NCBI GenBank assembly: GCA_013154235.1 | Contig: JAADCV010000081.1 | Span: 1 to 48,645 of the forward strand | DNA length: 48,645 nt | Source: Thermoproteota archaeon | Lineage (GTDB): Archaea > Thermoproteota > Thermoprotei_A > Sulfolobales > Ignisphaeraceae | Reading direction: 5' to 3' | Shown: piece by piece, positions 1 through 8,207 of the stretch | How positions within the stretch are numbered: the first letter of the stretch is position 1 | Layout of the letters: each line of letters starts with the position of its first letter | Notes under the pieces: generated by a model | The model's database searches: none | The model's input: the letters and a program-made list of their open reading frames with translations, nothing else | Told to the model about the DNA's origin: nothing | Position numbers and translations under genes: made by a program

Positions 1-141
1 AATGCTGCGCTAGGGTCTATAGCAACAACCATTGGAGAGAGGAACAGCGGGAACTACATAACCGAGATAACCACAGTAACAGCAGTAGCAATAGCAACAA
101 CAACCATAGCAATAACAGCAAGAAAGAGATTGAGAAGGTAA
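1..141 (+). CDS. C-terminal end of a membrane-anchored protein (partial)
   Basis: Frame 1 is open from the window edge to a TAA at 139-141 and gives 46 residues. The end is a run of about 20 small and hydrophobic residues (Ala, Thr, Ile, Val) followed by a basic tail (RKRLRR). A single C-terminal membrane anchor with positive residues on the inside is typical of archaeal extracellular proteins such as substrate-binding or S-layer-associated proteins. The rest of the gene lies outside the window, so no function can be assigned. The next 170 bases up to the convergent gene at 313 contain a short T-run (about 220-226) and no convincing gene. Confidence 0.5.
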   Translation, partial: NAALGSIATTIGERNSGNYITEITTVTAVAIATTTIAITARKRLRR

Positions 142-312
142 TGGTGTTGTGTTTCGCGATACTATCTATCTGTAAAGGAGGTTAGAGTGGAGGTTGCATG
201 CTATGTCAAGTGGTGCTAACTAAGTTTTTGTACTACATTGGCTGCGCAACTCCGTACTGCTGTATTAGTCTCTCAATCGATGTTTTGCTTAAGTTCCGTG
301 CTTTGTTTATTC

Positions 313-1254
313 TTAGTACTCTTCTAGATCTGTAATGTTAGTATTTGCTTTGAGTATCCTCAGTCCGTCACTAGGATCCTCCTTGAATAGGTCGCGTCTT
401 CTGGCTTCTAGGAGAAGAGGTTCTCGCCCCATGAACTGCGATGCCAGCAGTATTCTCTTACCTAGCTTGGTCGCTTTCTCGAAAAGGGGCATCATCTTTT
501 CCTTGAACTCTAGCTCTCTTGCGCTGTGGTGGTCGAGGACCATTGTTTCGAGCCAGGGCTCTTCCACGACCTTGGCTAGGTTGGCTATGCTTTGCTCGAG
601 GCTGCTGGTTCCGAACTTGTATCCCGCTAGGTATGTTGGAGGCCCATCGACTACAGCTATTCGTGGCTTACATGAATAGAACGGTTCTATCTGCTGTGGT
701 AGTGGTGCACCTTCTATGTCTGAGGTAAAGAGCATTCTCTCCTCTCCATCATCTATGCATATCTCTAGCACGTACCCTAGTCTAGGGCTCTCGCCGTGCG
801 GTACGGGGCTAGATATAGTGATTCTGGTTCTACCTATCGAAATCTCTGTACCATCACCAACAGAGATTTCGCTTACTAGGCCTCTAACTAGCTTGAGAAA
901 CCTGTACGCTCTTGCTCTCTGAGACGCGTTTATTCTAGCGCTAGGGTTCTTGATCACAAGCTTCTTCCCTTTTAGAACGCTGAGATCCATGAACTTTCCA
1001 GGGTCGTGGTGATCGTAGTGGTAGTGGGTTACGATAACTATGTCGCAGTCTCTAACCCTATCCTCTATAATCCTAAACGCCTCTAGAAGCGCCTTAGCTT
1101 CCAGCATGTGGGGAGGTAGCCCAAACCTTCGGGGCGCTAGCGCTGCAGAAGGATCTATCGCTATGATGACGTCGCGGGTCCTAACGATAGTGGCCATAGA
1201 CCTAACTCCCATGCTTTCGAACGCTAGCAGCTCTATCTCCACGCTCTCGGCCAC
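313..1254 (-). CDS. UPF0282 family metallo-beta-lactamase-fold hydrolase
   Basis: This 313-residue protein has the metal-binding motif H77-x-H79-x-D81-H82 of the metallo-beta-lactamase superfamily, with further likely ligands in a later PHGE segment, a TSDIEG segment and a DHHS segment near the C-terminus. Length and motif layout fit the archaeal UPF0282 family (COG2248), whose members are predicted hydrolases with no established substrate. The start is GTG at 1254. A TATA-like element (CTTTATTG on the minus strand, about 1295-1302) would give a leader of about 15 nt. The gene diverges from the amidotransferase at 1411. The fold is certain; the substrate is unknown. Confidence 0.85.
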   Translation of the reverse strand: MAESVEIELLAFESMGVRSMATIVRTRDVIIAIDPSAALAPRRFGLPPHMLEAKALLEAFRIIEDRVRDCDIVIVTHYHYDHHDPGKFMDLSVLKGKKLVIKNPSARINASQRARAYRFLKLVRGLVSEISVGDGTEISIGRTRITISSPVPHGESPRLGYVLEICIDDGEERMLFTSDIEGAPLPQQIEPFYSCKPRIAVVDGPPTYLAGYKFGTSSLEQSIANLAKVVEEPWLETMVLDHHSARELEFKEKMMPLFEKATKLGKRILLASQFMGREPLLLEARRRDLFKEDPSDGLRILKANTNITDLEEY

Positions 1255-1365
1255 AAGCTACTGCTCTACGCACCCGTTTAAGCACGGCGGCATTCAATAA
1301 AGAGCGTCAAAAACCCATCAAGTTCGCTACAGCAAGCAGAAGCTCTCTACTCATCCCTCTACATA

Positions 1366-1373
1366 GCTTTATT
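1366..1373 (+). promoter_or_regulatory. Putative TATA box of the amidotransferase gene
   Basis: The element GCTTTATT lies about 40 nt before the ATG at 1411. Assuming the usual archaeal spacing of about 26 nt, transcription would begin near 1396 and leave a short leader. It is called only from AT-richness and spacing. Confidence 0.35.
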
Positions 1374-1410
1374 CCAGCGAACCTCCTTATCCGCTAAGCG
1401 GCGGCTAGCT

Positions 1411-2298
1411 ATGTGTAGGCTTCTAGCTCTTCACTGCATTGAGTGTAGGGAGCTAAGCAACGCTATCTCGCTAACGCTCGACGCGCTAGTCGAGGCCTCT
1501 AGCTTCGATTCTAGGCTTATCGCTGTAACCGCTGGCAGGAGGGAGAGCCATGGCGATGGCTGGGGCTACGCTCTAGCTCTCAACCGCGGAGGTGCACCCG
1601 CGGTAGCTCACGACAAGTTCATTCTTCCGATATTCTCGCAGTTCTCGCGAGAGGTTCTAGCCCAGGTTGCTAGGTTTCTAGGGGTTCGAGGCGAAGCTGC
1701 TGCTATACTGCATGCTAGAGCCGCTAGCCCTAGCGAGCCTCTTGGGTCTAGAGCTTCGCACCCCTACGAGTATAGGATTCGGGTTGGAGATGAAGAGGAG
1801 GCTACGCTCTACTTCGCGCATAACGGCGGAGCTAACAAGGATGCTTTGAGGAAAGAGCTGAAGCTAGCTAGGCACTACCACACCGATAGCTACGCGCTTG
1901 GGCTCTACATAGCTAGAGCTCTTGAGAGCTCGCAGTGCTTAGAGGAGAGGTGCTTAGCTAGAGCAGTTGCTGAGGCTGTGGGTAGGTTCTGCGTAAAGGA
2001 TGGGAAGCCTCTAGGAGGAGTTACTGCAGCGCTGCTCGTGAGCGATAAGGGTTTCGCGCTAGTGGCTAGCTCGTGGTTCGACTCTAGCGATGAGCTTAGA
2101 GCGCAGTACTACCAGCCCTACGCTGCCCTCATTAAGAGGGGCGAGCGAGCGCTAGCGGTCTTCGCGTCTCCAACGGTTATAGATAGGCTTAGAGAGCTTG
2201 GCCTAGCGTGGAGGGCGAAGCCCATCGATGCTGGTGAGGTGATCGCTATTGATGCTCGAGCGGACTCTGGGTTCAGGAGGTTAGCTAGAATAGGTTAG
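1411..2298 (+). CDS. Class II (Ntn-type) glutamine amidotransferase-like protein
   Basis: This 295-residue protein begins Met-Cys, so removal of Met would expose Cys2 as the N-terminal nucleophile of class II amidotransferases. Other family marks are the HGDGWG segment (47-52), HARAAS (101-106), a HPY segment near 117 and AHNGG (136-140), which form the glutamine pocket. It resembles the stand-alone YafJ/COG0121 group, in which the acceptor of the released ammonia is usually unknown. The ATG at 1411 is the only start that places Cys at position 2. The gene converges on pxpC with a 4-nt overlap of the stops. The hydrolase fold is secure; the role is open. Confidence 0.85.
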   Translation: MCRLLALHCIECRELSNAISLTLDALVEASSFDSRLIAVTAGRRESHGDGWGYALALNRGGAPAVAHDKFILPIFSQFSREVLAQVARFLGVRGEAAAILHARAASPSEPLGSRASHPYEYRIRVGDEEEATLYFAHNGGANKDALRKELKLARHYHTDSYALGLYIARALESSQCLEERCLARAVAEAVGRFCVKDGKPLGGVTAALLVSDKGFALVASSWFDSSDELRAQYYQPYAALIKRGERALAVFASPTVIDRLRELGLAWRAKPIDAGEVIAIDARADSGFRRLARIG

Positions 2299-3284
2299 GA
2301 TACGTAGTACGCGTACTCGCTCTCCTCCTCAACGCTAACCAGCTCCGGCTTCTCAAGATCCTCTAGATACCTTCTAACAGCCTTCTCAGCCTCCTCGTAA
2401 TCCACCTCCACGAACCTAACCTGGGTTCCCGGTGGGCACTGAGCTAGCTTATCGACGTCGGGTGGAAGCACGTGTAGCGCTACAGCGTAGCCACCGGTTG
2501 TCTGCGAGTCCGACATTAGCACTATGGGCAGCCCGCTGGGAGGAACCTGCACGTATCCCCTGTCTACCGGTAGGCTAGGTAGCCTACCTAGCTTGGTCGC
2601 GCTCTCTAGCTTAGGCCCCTCGAGCCTATAGCCCATTCTATCGGACTGCGGCGAGACCGTGTAGGTAGCTCTAAGCATCGAGTCTATATCCTCGAATAGG
2701 TCGCTGTTAACCCCCTTCGTAACCCTGAGCTCAACAACGCCTAGAGGGGCTCTAGCTAGCCTAACGTAGTCTGGCGCAATCATGCCGCTAACCCTACGCC
2801 AAGTGCTGTCTATATCGATGGGCTTCAGCGGAAGCCTATCACCAGACCTCAGATACCTCCCCTCGAATCCTCCGAAGCCCGCTCTAGCGTAGGTAGCCCT
2901 GCTACCTAGCACGGGCTCAACATCTATGCCTCCAGACACAGCTATGTAAGTAACGAAGCCGTGCATAGGTGGAGATACTCTGAGCCTAGACCCAGCCCTA
3001 GCTCTAATGGGCTGCCACTCTCTAACCTCAGCGCCGTCGAGCTCGACAACGCACTTAGCTCCGGTGACTGCAACTATAGCGCTAGAGAAGAACATCAGCT
3101 CTATTCCGCTCCCTATAACCTCGATGACAGCCTCCCTCGGATCGTTACCTACTAGGGCGTTAGCGTAGGCAGCTGCAAGCCTATCCATAGCTCCGCTAAC
3201 CGGCACCCCTAGAGCCCGATACCCCCTCCTACCAAGATCCTGAACCGAGGCTATACCGCACGACACTACCTCTACGAAGCTCAT
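2295..3284 (-). CDS. pxpC: 5-oxoprolinase subunit C (biotin-dependent carboxylase-like / KipA family)
   Basis: This 329-residue protein is a full-length member of the PxpC/KipA (urea amidolyase-related) family. Typical segments are the N-terminal GIASVQDLGRRGYRALGVP region and the later GSRATYARAGFGG and SDSQTTGGY segments. With PxpA and PxpB it forms the ATP-dependent 5-oxoprolinase that opens pyroglutamate to glutamate, clearing a product that glutamine and glutamate form spontaneously, a reaction favoured by heat. It is the last gene of the operon; its start overlaps the pxpB stop by 4 nt, which suggests translational coupling. Confidence 0.92.
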   Translation of the reverse strand: MSFVEVVSCGIASVQDLGRRGYRALGVPVSGAMDRLAAAYANALVGNDPREAVIEVIGSGIELMFFSSAIVAVTGAKCVVELDGAEVREWQPIRARAGSRLRVSPPMHGFVTYIAVSGGIDVEPVLGSRATYARAGFGGFEGRYLRSGDRLPLKPIDIDSTWRRVSGMIAPDYVRLARAPLGVVELRVTKGVNSDLFEDIDSMLRATYTVSPQSDRMGYRLEGPKLESATKLGRLPSLPVDRGYVQVPPSGLPIVLMSDSQTTGGYAVALHVLPPDVDKLAQCPPGTQVRFVEVDYEEAEKAVRRYLEDLEKPELVSVEEESEYAYYVS

Positions 3285-4015
3285 TGAATCACCTCGCCTA
3301 GGTACACCCCCCTAAGCTTCTCGAACTCCTCCGGCTCTATCCTATAGAACTCGACTAGGTCCCCCGGCCTTATCGGCGTGGGGGGATCCCTCCTCGGATC
3401 GAACGTCTTCAGGGGTGTCCTACCAATAAGCCTCCATCCACCCGGGCTCTCTACACCATAGATCCCCGTTTGCCTACCCGCTATACCTACAGAGCCTGGA
3501 GCAACCCTAGTTCTCGGGCTCGGAAGCCTTGGGGTAGCTATCCTCTCATCAACATCCCCTAGGTATACGAAGCCCGGAGTAAAGCCGAGCATGTAGCACA
3601 CGTATGTTCGCGAGGTGTGTATCCTCACAACCTCATCTGGATCCAGCTTCGCGTGCTCCGCAACGCTAGGCAGGTCAGGTCCGTACTCGCCCCCATATAC
3701 AACGGGTATCCTAAACCTACGCGGTTTAAGGATCTTGGATACGTCTGTCGCTCTAGCCTCGCTCCACAGAGACTCAATGAGTTCAGCGATTCTCCTCCAG
3801 CTCGCTTGCCTAGGATCGTAGAATATTGATAGCGATGAATAAGCTGGAACAACCTCTTCAATTCCGCGCACGCTACCCTCCTTAACAGTCTCTAGAACTT
3901 TGTAGTAGAGTGCGTGAACAAGCTTGTTGCAGTCTAGGCTTATCTCGTTGCAGAGCTCTACGTGAATCACGTAGCCACCGCTCCTCCTAACCTTGGGCCT
4001 CTCGTAGATCACCAT
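3281..4015 (-). CDS. pxpB: 5-oxoprolinase subunit B (KipI family)
   Basis: This 244-residue protein carries the hallmark segments of the KipI/PxpB (AHS1) family: a YGGEYGPDLP stretch, a GFTPGFVYLG stretch, PRLPSPRTRVAPGSV and the GGWRLIGRTP segment near the C-terminus. It works with PxpA and PxpC to hydrolyse 5-oxoproline with ATP. It starts 1 nt after the pxpA stop codon and overlaps pxpC by 4 nt, so the three genes are one tight operon. In Bacillus the homologue KipI inhibits the sporulation kinase KinA, but the pxpABC context here supports the metabolic role. Confidence 0.92.
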   Translation of the reverse strand: MVIYERPKVRRSGGYVIHVELCNEISLDCNKLVHALYYKVLETVKEGSVRGIEEVVPAYSSLSIFYDPRQASWRRIAELIESLWSEARATDVSKILKPRRFRIPVVYGGEYGPDLPSVAEHAKLDPDEVVRIHTSRTYVCYMLGFTPGFVYLGDVDERIATPRLPSPRTRVAPGSVGIAGRQTGIYGVESPGGWRLIGRTPLKTFDPRRDPPTPIRPGDLVEFYRIEPEEFEKLRGVYLGEVIQ

Positions 4016-4016
4016 G

Positions 4017-4796
4017 CTACGCGCGCCTGACGAACTCCCTTAGCGGAGCTACTCGAATCCCTGCCTCTTCAAGCCTAGCACGGAGCCTCTTAGCCATCTC
4101 CACAGCGTTTGGCGAGTCGCCGTGTATGCATATCGTGTGAACCCTTATCTCTATGTCCTTTCCATCTACAGTCTTGACCCGGCCCTCGCTAACCATTCTA
4201 ATAGCCCTCTCGATAGCCTCATCGATGCTCCTAACGAGCGCTTCTGGATGGCTCCTAGGCACGAGCCTCCCATCGCTCCGGTAGTTCCTATCCGCGAACG
4301 CCTCGAATGCTACAGCTATGCCCATCTCCTCAGCAGCCCTATGCATCTCGGATCCGTAGGGGGCCACTAGAATGAGCTTCGGATCGAACGCCTTGATGGC
4401 CCTTACTATAGCCTCAGCGTAGTCCCTACGAGTCCACGCAGCGTTGTACATAGCGCCATGGGGTTTAACGTGCTGAAGCTCCATGCCCTCAGCTCTAGCG
4501 ATAGCGTGGAGAGCCCCGATCTGGTAAATCACGTAGTTCTCTAGATCCTGCGGAGATACCTCCATGAATCTCCGGCCGAAGCCCATAAGGTCTGGGAGGC
4601 CTGGATGCGCCCCAACAGCTACGCCTCTCTCCTTAGCGAGCCTAACGGTTCTTCTCATAACGCTAGGGTCTCCCGCGTGGAATCCGCAGGCTATGCTAGC
4701 AGACGTTATGTACTTGAATAGCTCCTCCTCGTTACCCAGCTTCCATCTTCCGAAGGATTCGCCTGAGTCCGAGTTTAGGTCTACGTATAGAGGCAT
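4017..4796 (-). CDS. pxpA: 5-oxoprolinase subunit A (LamB/YcsF family)
   Basis: This 259-residue protein begins with the family signature DLNSDSGESFG and continues with ACGFHAGDP, GAHPGLPDLMGFGRR, HVKPHGAMYN and a HTICIHGDSP segment near the end, all typical of LamB/YcsF proteins. It is the first gene of the pxpABC operon for 5-oxoprolinase. The start is ATG at 4796. An AT-rich element at about 4823-4835 lies at the right distance to serve as its own TATA box, independent of the guide RNA candidate on the same strand at 4842-4896. Confidence 0.93.
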   Translation of the reverse strand: MPLYVDLNSDSGESFGRWKLGNEEELFKYITSASIACGFHAGDPSVMRRTVRLAKERGVAVGAHPGLPDLMGFGRRFMEVSPQDLENYVIYQIGALHAIARAEGMELQHVKPHGAMYNAAWTRRDYAEAIVRAIKAFDPKLILVAPYGSEMHRAAEEMGIAVAFEAFADRNYRSDGRLVPRSHPEALVRSIDEAIERAIRMVSEGRVKTVDGKDIEIRVHTICIHGDSPNAVEMAKRLRARLEEAGIRVAPLREFVRRA

Positions 4797-4837
4797 AGAG
4801 CCCCAAAACGTGTTTTTACCTAGCTAGAAATTAAGGC

Positions 4838-4900
4838 TGGTTCAGTGCAGGTCAGCTTCATCACGTTCTCAGGGCTTAAAGGCAGAGGCTCATCACTACC
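4838..4900 (-). ncRNA. Candidate box C/D guide sRNA upstream of pxpA
   Basis: Read on the minus strand there are in order: box C GTGATGA (4896-4890), a 17-nt guide, box D' CTGA (4872-4869), a 4-nt spacer, box C' GTGATGA (4864-4858), a 12-nt guide and box D CTGA (4845-4842). All four boxes match the archaeal consensus exactly, and the C'-to-D spacing of 12 nt is the usual one. Short flanks GGT and ACC could pair outside boxes C and D. A TATA-like CTTTTAGA (4929-4922) lies 26 nt before the expected 5' end. Such RNAs direct 2'-O-methylation of rRNA or tRNA through L7Ae, Nop5 and fibrillarin. The targets were not determined. Confidence 0.75.
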
Positions 4901-4921
4901 CCTAGCTCTAGAAGTATCGAG

Positions 4922-4929
4922 TCTAAAAG
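4922..4929 (-). promoter_or_regulatory. Putative TATA box for the sRNA at 4838-4900
   Basis: The minus-strand sequence CTTTTAGA is centred about 26 nt upstream of position 4900, directly before box C of the candidate sRNA. The spacing matches the TATA-to-start distance seen elsewhere in this window. Confidence 0.45.
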
Positions 4930-4952
4930 CTGGTTAGCTAGGTATCGCTGCT

Positions 4953-5861
4953 TTGGATAGAGGGCAGGTCTTCGTGAGGCTAAGAGTGCTGAGACCCTTC
5001 GACCCGTGGAAGAGCCCCCTCTGCACCTGTCCACCCAAGTACAGTCTACAGCCCTACACCGGGTGCAGCCATGGTTGCCTCTACTGCTACGCCACTAGCT
5101 ACATCGGTAGGAGGCCCTCTAAGCCTAAGAGGGACTTCCTAAGGAACCTAGCTCTAGATCTTCTTAGAGCTAATCCCAGCATGCACATAAGCATGAGCAA
5201 TAGCAGCGATCCCTATCCGCCAGAGGAGGAGAGGCTACTCCTAACTAGGGAGGCGCTGAAGCTCATAGCTAGGAGAGGATTTAGGGTTCTTATCGTTACT
5301 AAGGGCAGCCTCGTGGCTAGGGACGCAGATATCCTATCGTCTATGAGATCCGCCGTAACGATGACTATCACGACTCTAGACGCATCGCTTGCTAAAGTGC
5401 TTGAGCCAGGAGCACCGTCCCCGAGAGACAGGGTTTCGGCTTTGGAGAGGCTTAGTAGTGCTGGGGTGCCTATAGGGCTCAGGCTCGATCCTGTGATACC
5501 GTACCTAAACGATGATGAGCGATCCATACTCGAGGTACTAGAGGCTGCTGCAAACGCTGGAGCTAGGTTTGTAGTAACGTCGAGTTTCAAGGCTCGGCCA
5601 GACTCGCTGAAGAGGATGTGTGAAGCGTATCCAGAGCTCTGCGGTAGATGGATCGAGATTTATCGGAGGAGAGGCACGTGGTTGAGAGGCTACTGGTACG
5701 CCCCCATAGAGCTTAGGAAGAGGCTGCTAGCTAGAGTCATAGCGATTGCGAGGAAGCTCGGTATGGAGTACGCAACATGCAGAGAAGGCCTTCGCGGAAG
5801 GGAGTGGTTCTCCGCTCCAACATGCGATGGATCGCACCTGATCAACTGTGGCCGTAGCTAG
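4953..5861 (+). CDS. Radical SAM protein of the SPL/COG1533 type
   Basis: The 302-residue protein has the radical SAM cluster motif C38-x3-C42-x2-C45 within GCSHGCLYCYA, preceded by the CTCPPKYSLQPY stretch common in the spore-photoproduct-lyase-like COG1533 group. It also has a conserved SSDPYPPEE segment and a KGS segment after strand IVT. The cluster would bind S-adenosylmethionine and make a 5'-deoxyadenosyl radical. No substrate can be inferred; archaeal members are often labelled DNA repair photolyase without proof. The start used is TTG at 4953, and nothing conserved precedes it. Confidence 0.85.
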   Translation: MDRGQVFVRLRVLRPFDPWKSPLCTCPPKYSLQPYTGCSHGCLYCYATSYIGRRPSKPKRDFLRNLALDLLRANPSMHISMSNSSDPYPPEEERLLLTREALKLIARRGFRVLIVTKGSLVARDADILSSMRSAVTMTITTLDASLAKVLEPGAPSPRDRVSALERLSSAGVPIGLRLDPVIPYLNDDERSILEVLEAAANAGARFVVTSSFKARPDSLKRMCEAYPELCGRWIEIYRRRGTWLRGYWYAPIELRKRLLARVIAIARKLGMEYATCREGLRGREWFSAPTCDGSHLINCGRS

Positions 5862-5916
5862 CGTGCTAGGGCTTATTCCTCCGCTAAAGGAATAGATACT
5901 CTGCGGGCTGCTAGCC

Positions 5917-6543
5917 GTGTCCAGCAACGATGGCAAGAGCCTCACAAGGAGGGTCATAGAGTTTCTAGAGAGCTACCCAGGTGCTAGACCTAGCGACATA
6001 GCTAACGCCCTAGGGGTTAGCCGACTTGCTATCTATAGGGTTCTAGCGTACCTAAAGAGTAGGGGCATTGTCAAGAAGGTTGGAGGAGGCTACGTCCTAG
6101 CAAGGCCGTTACCTAGGAACGCTAGCCATGTAGAGAACTCGGTAGAGAGCATAGGAAAAGAGCGGCAAGCAAACGCTTTGGAGGAGATAAAGGAGGAGGT
6201 CTCTAAGCTGAAGGAGGATCTAAAGCGCTTATCGGAGTCGCTAACAAAGATCCTTGAAGCTCTATCCCTACTCTCAGCGAGAGATACTAGAAGCAGCAGC
6301 GCTGATGCAATCCTCAGGTTTCTACGAGATGTGAAGATATGCGACGTAGACTCTCTAGCGCTACTCCTAAAGCTCGCGGGTTCTAGAGACATGTGCTCTA
6401 AGTTCGTGGTTCTAGGGTATCTAGCTGTGAGAAGGGATTTTCTCGAGGAGATAAGGGCTGGTGCCTACTCGTCAGAGCTTGAGAGGATCCTTGTTAGAGG
6501 CTACGAGATGGGTTCATACGAAGATTTGTGCATCTACCTGTAG
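5917..6543 (+). CDS. Winged-helix regulator with central coiled coil
   Basis: This 208-residue protein starts at GTG 5917. Residues about 8-60 form a winged helix-turn-helix (RPSDIANALGVSRLAIYRVL, then a wing ending VKKVGGGY). Residues about 75-115 are a Lys/Glu-rich heptad region likely to be a coiled coil for dimerisation. The C-terminal 90 residues are helical and not recognised. It is probably a DNA-binding regulator whose targets are unknown. A perfect 7-bp inverted repeat lies directly after its stop codon (6548-6564) and could be an operator or a terminator hairpin. Confidence 0.65.
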   Translation: MSSNDGKSLTRRVIEFLESYPGARPSDIANALGVSRLAIYRVLAYLKSRGIVKKVGGGYVLARPLPRNASHVENSVESIGKERQANALEEIKEEVSKLKEDLKRLSESLTKILEALSLLSARDTRSSSADAILRFLRDVKICDVDSLALLLKLAGSRDMCSKFVVLGYLAVRRDFLEEIRAGAYSSELERILVRGYEMGSYEDLCIYL

Positions 6544-6547
6544 GGCA

Positions 6548-6564
6548 GTACCTAGAGTAGGTAC
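6548..6564. repeat. Perfect inverted repeat, possible operator or terminator
   Basis: The 17-nt sequence GTACCTAGAGTAGGTAC is a 7-bp perfect palindrome with a 3-nt centre. It starts 4 nt after the stop of the HTH gene and lies about 25 nt before the TATA-like element of the next gene. It has no T-run after it, so an operator is at least as likely as a terminator. Confidence 0.4.
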
Positions 6565-6587
6565 AAACTTAGAGCTGACTCTCAATG

Positions 6588-6594
6588 CTTATTA
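6588..6594 (+). promoter_or_regulatory. Putative TATA box for the gene at 6618
   Basis: CTTATTA is centred about 26 nt before the GTG at 6618, which suggests a leaderless transcript starting at that GTG. Confidence 0.4.
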
Positions 6595-6617
6595 CCAAGT
6601 GAAGAGTAGTTAATCTG

Positions 6618-6917
6618 GTGCACTGTATGTCTTCCTCTATCTCCAAGGTTGACCTAGTCGAGATGATCAAGGCTAATAACATGGTTGAGGACTTCCTCGA
6701 GTGGCTGAGGAAAAGAGGTATAGACACGGCTGAGCCAATATCGCTGATGGATGTCGACACCGAGCTTCTTCTTGAGTACGCGCGTGAGAAGGGACTCATA
6801 GGCAACGATACCAACTCTATTGAGGAGGAAGCGCGTAAGCTAACTGATCCGGAGCCTGAGGAGCTTGGCGCTGATGTTAGGCCTACGAAGCCCAAGAAGA
6901 TTAGGAGCAAGAGATAG
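6618..6917 (+). CDS. Small charged protein of unknown function
   Basis: The 99-residue product is acidic in its central part and ends in a basic tail (PTKPKKIRSKR). It is predicted to be helical, with no Cys pair, membrane segment or motif that I recognise. The start may be GTG 6618, which fits a leaderless transcript from the TATA-like element at 6588-6594, or ATG 6627. A full-length open frame and its own promoter-like signal support a real gene. It stands alone between the HTH gene and the convergent inositol-phosphate synthase gene. No function is proposed. Confidence 0.55.
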   Translation: MHCMSSSISKVDLVEMIKANNMVEDFLEWLRKRGIDTAEPISLMDVDTELLLEYAREKGLIGNDTNSIEEEARKLTDPEPEELGADVRPTKPKKIRSKR

Positions 6918-6951
6918 CTCTCTTCAACTCATCATTTTAGCCCAAAAATGT

Positions 6952-8106
6952 TTAGAGCCCAATGGCCCCGAGCTTCTTTAGGTAGTCCAGCATGTTGTAG
7001 TAAGCCACTATCCTAGCTATGTTCCTAGATCCCTTAGGCCCTGGCGCCTTCATGAAGAAGGCGTTTATCTCGTAGCTAGTTCCGCTAACACCGTGCTCTA
7101 GCAGTATAGAGCTTATCCTTATCAGGTCCACGAGCAGTCCCGCCAGCGCTGGGCTATCGTTTATCCTCATGTTGATTACAAGCTCGTCCTCTAGCCCGTT
7201 GAAGGTCTTCCAAGCTATGTGCATGGCGACGAACTTCTTGTCTCCTAGGGGCTCTAGATAGCCTGTGGGCTTTATGAAGTGCGGTACGCTGTAGCCAAGT
7301 ATATCCTCGACTATGCTGCTCTTAGTCTCCTCCTTCATGAGGTTTCTCTCGGGGAATGTCAACGCTAGGAAGTCGGTGTTTCCACCTATGTTGAACTGCG
7401 CTATTGACAGGACCTTCCTGTTCCTCTGAGCTAGGTGCTCTAGTATATCTGCGGTTAGCGGTGTGGCTCCAGTAGCTCCATCGTCTCCTAGAACTATTGA
7501 CGCGACCCTCCTGTAGAGTTCGACGAACGCTGGGTCTCTAGCTATGGGTGTTGGAATTACGTTTATGAACGCGACCCTCCTGCCTCTCTTCCTAGCGTAC
7601 TTAGCGACCGCGTAGGCATACGCTTGAGTTGCAGAGAGCCTACCCTCCTCCACAGCCTTCTCCAGCTCGTCAATAGTGTTGAATGCCTTCGCAGGCTCGG
7701 TAGTTATAACGTTTACGAATACGTCAGCACCGAAGCCACTGAACTCATCCACGAGCCTATCTATAGCCTCAGCGACACCTCCAAAACTTTCGAGCCCTTG
7801 CGCCTTTATTGGCATTCCCCTAGCTGACCCTAGGTGAATGCCCATGGATACCTTGAGCTGCTTGAGGCTCTCCGGCACGGGCACGTCTCTACCTATTAGC
7901 TCCCTGCATATGTCGTAGACGCTCCTTCCGATCTTGTAGCTATCGATGTCGTAGACTCCTACGAACTCTATGTCCTCTATGCCCTTGCTCAGCTTGTACT
8001 TAGCTAGGGGGACTCCCCAGGGCTCTAGGCCCGCCTTTATCCTCTCGACTCCCGTTAGCAAGTGCGCAGCGACCATTCCCATACCGAAGACAACTACCCT
8101 TATCAT
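6952..8106 (-). CDS. ino1: myo-Inositol-1-phosphate synthase
   Basis: This protein converts glucose 6-phosphate to 1L-myo-inositol 1-phosphate with NAD. In archaea the product feeds inositol phospholipids and, in many hyperthermophiles, the solute di-myo-inositol phosphate. The N-terminal Rossmann segment is VVVFGMGMVAAHLL; the family core includes GDDGATGATPLTADIL, FNIGGNTDFLAL and a later KSSIVEDIL segment. I place the start at ATG 8106 (384 residues), because the upstream 24 codons of the open frame are Gly-rich and unlike the family. GGTGGTG precedes this ATG, and TTCTTATAAC at 8141-8150 on the minus strand is a plausible TATA box. Confidence 0.9.
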   Translation of the reverse strand: MIRVVVFGMGMVAAHLLTGVERIKAGLEPWGVPLAKYKLSKGIEDIEFVGVYDIDSYKIGRSVYDICRELIGRDVPVPESLKQLKVSMGIHLGSARGMPIKAQGLESFGGVAEAIDRLVDEFSGFGADVFVNVITTEPAKAFNTIDELEKAVEEGRLSATQAYAYAVAKYARKRGRRVAFINVIPTPIARDPAFVELYRRVASIVLGDDGATGATPLTADILEHLAQRNRKVLSIAQFNIGGNTDFLALTFPERNLMKEETKSSIVEDILGYSVPHFIKPTGYLEPLGDKKFVAMHIAWKTFNGLEDELVINMRINDSPALAGLLVDLIRISSILLEHGVSGTSYEINAFFMKAPGPKGSRNIARIVAYYNMLDYLKKLGAIGL

Positions 8107-8140
8107 GGCTTTGGCACCACCACCCCTACCCCCAGTTAGA

Positions 8141-8150
8141 GTTATAAGAA
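8141..8150 (-). promoter_or_regulatory. Putative TATA box of inositol-phosphate synthase
   Basis: The minus strand reads TTCTTATAAC here, about 40 nt before the ATG at 8106, giving an expected start of transcription near 8119. Confidence 0.45.
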
Positions 8151-8207
8151 GAACGTTGCACTCGGCTACACTCAGCAAGAAACGGATTACCAGGAGTGTA
8201 CCCAGGT

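Noticed and set aside
198-335. Plus-strand open frame of 45 codons after GGAGGTT-like sequences
   Set aside because: It runs into the end of the UPF0282 gene on the other strand, the ribosome-site-like sequence is too close to the ATG, and the product shows no motif.
6918-6951. Minus-strand AATGATGA resembling box C
   Set aside because: No CTGA occurs at guide distance on the same strand and no second box pair follows.
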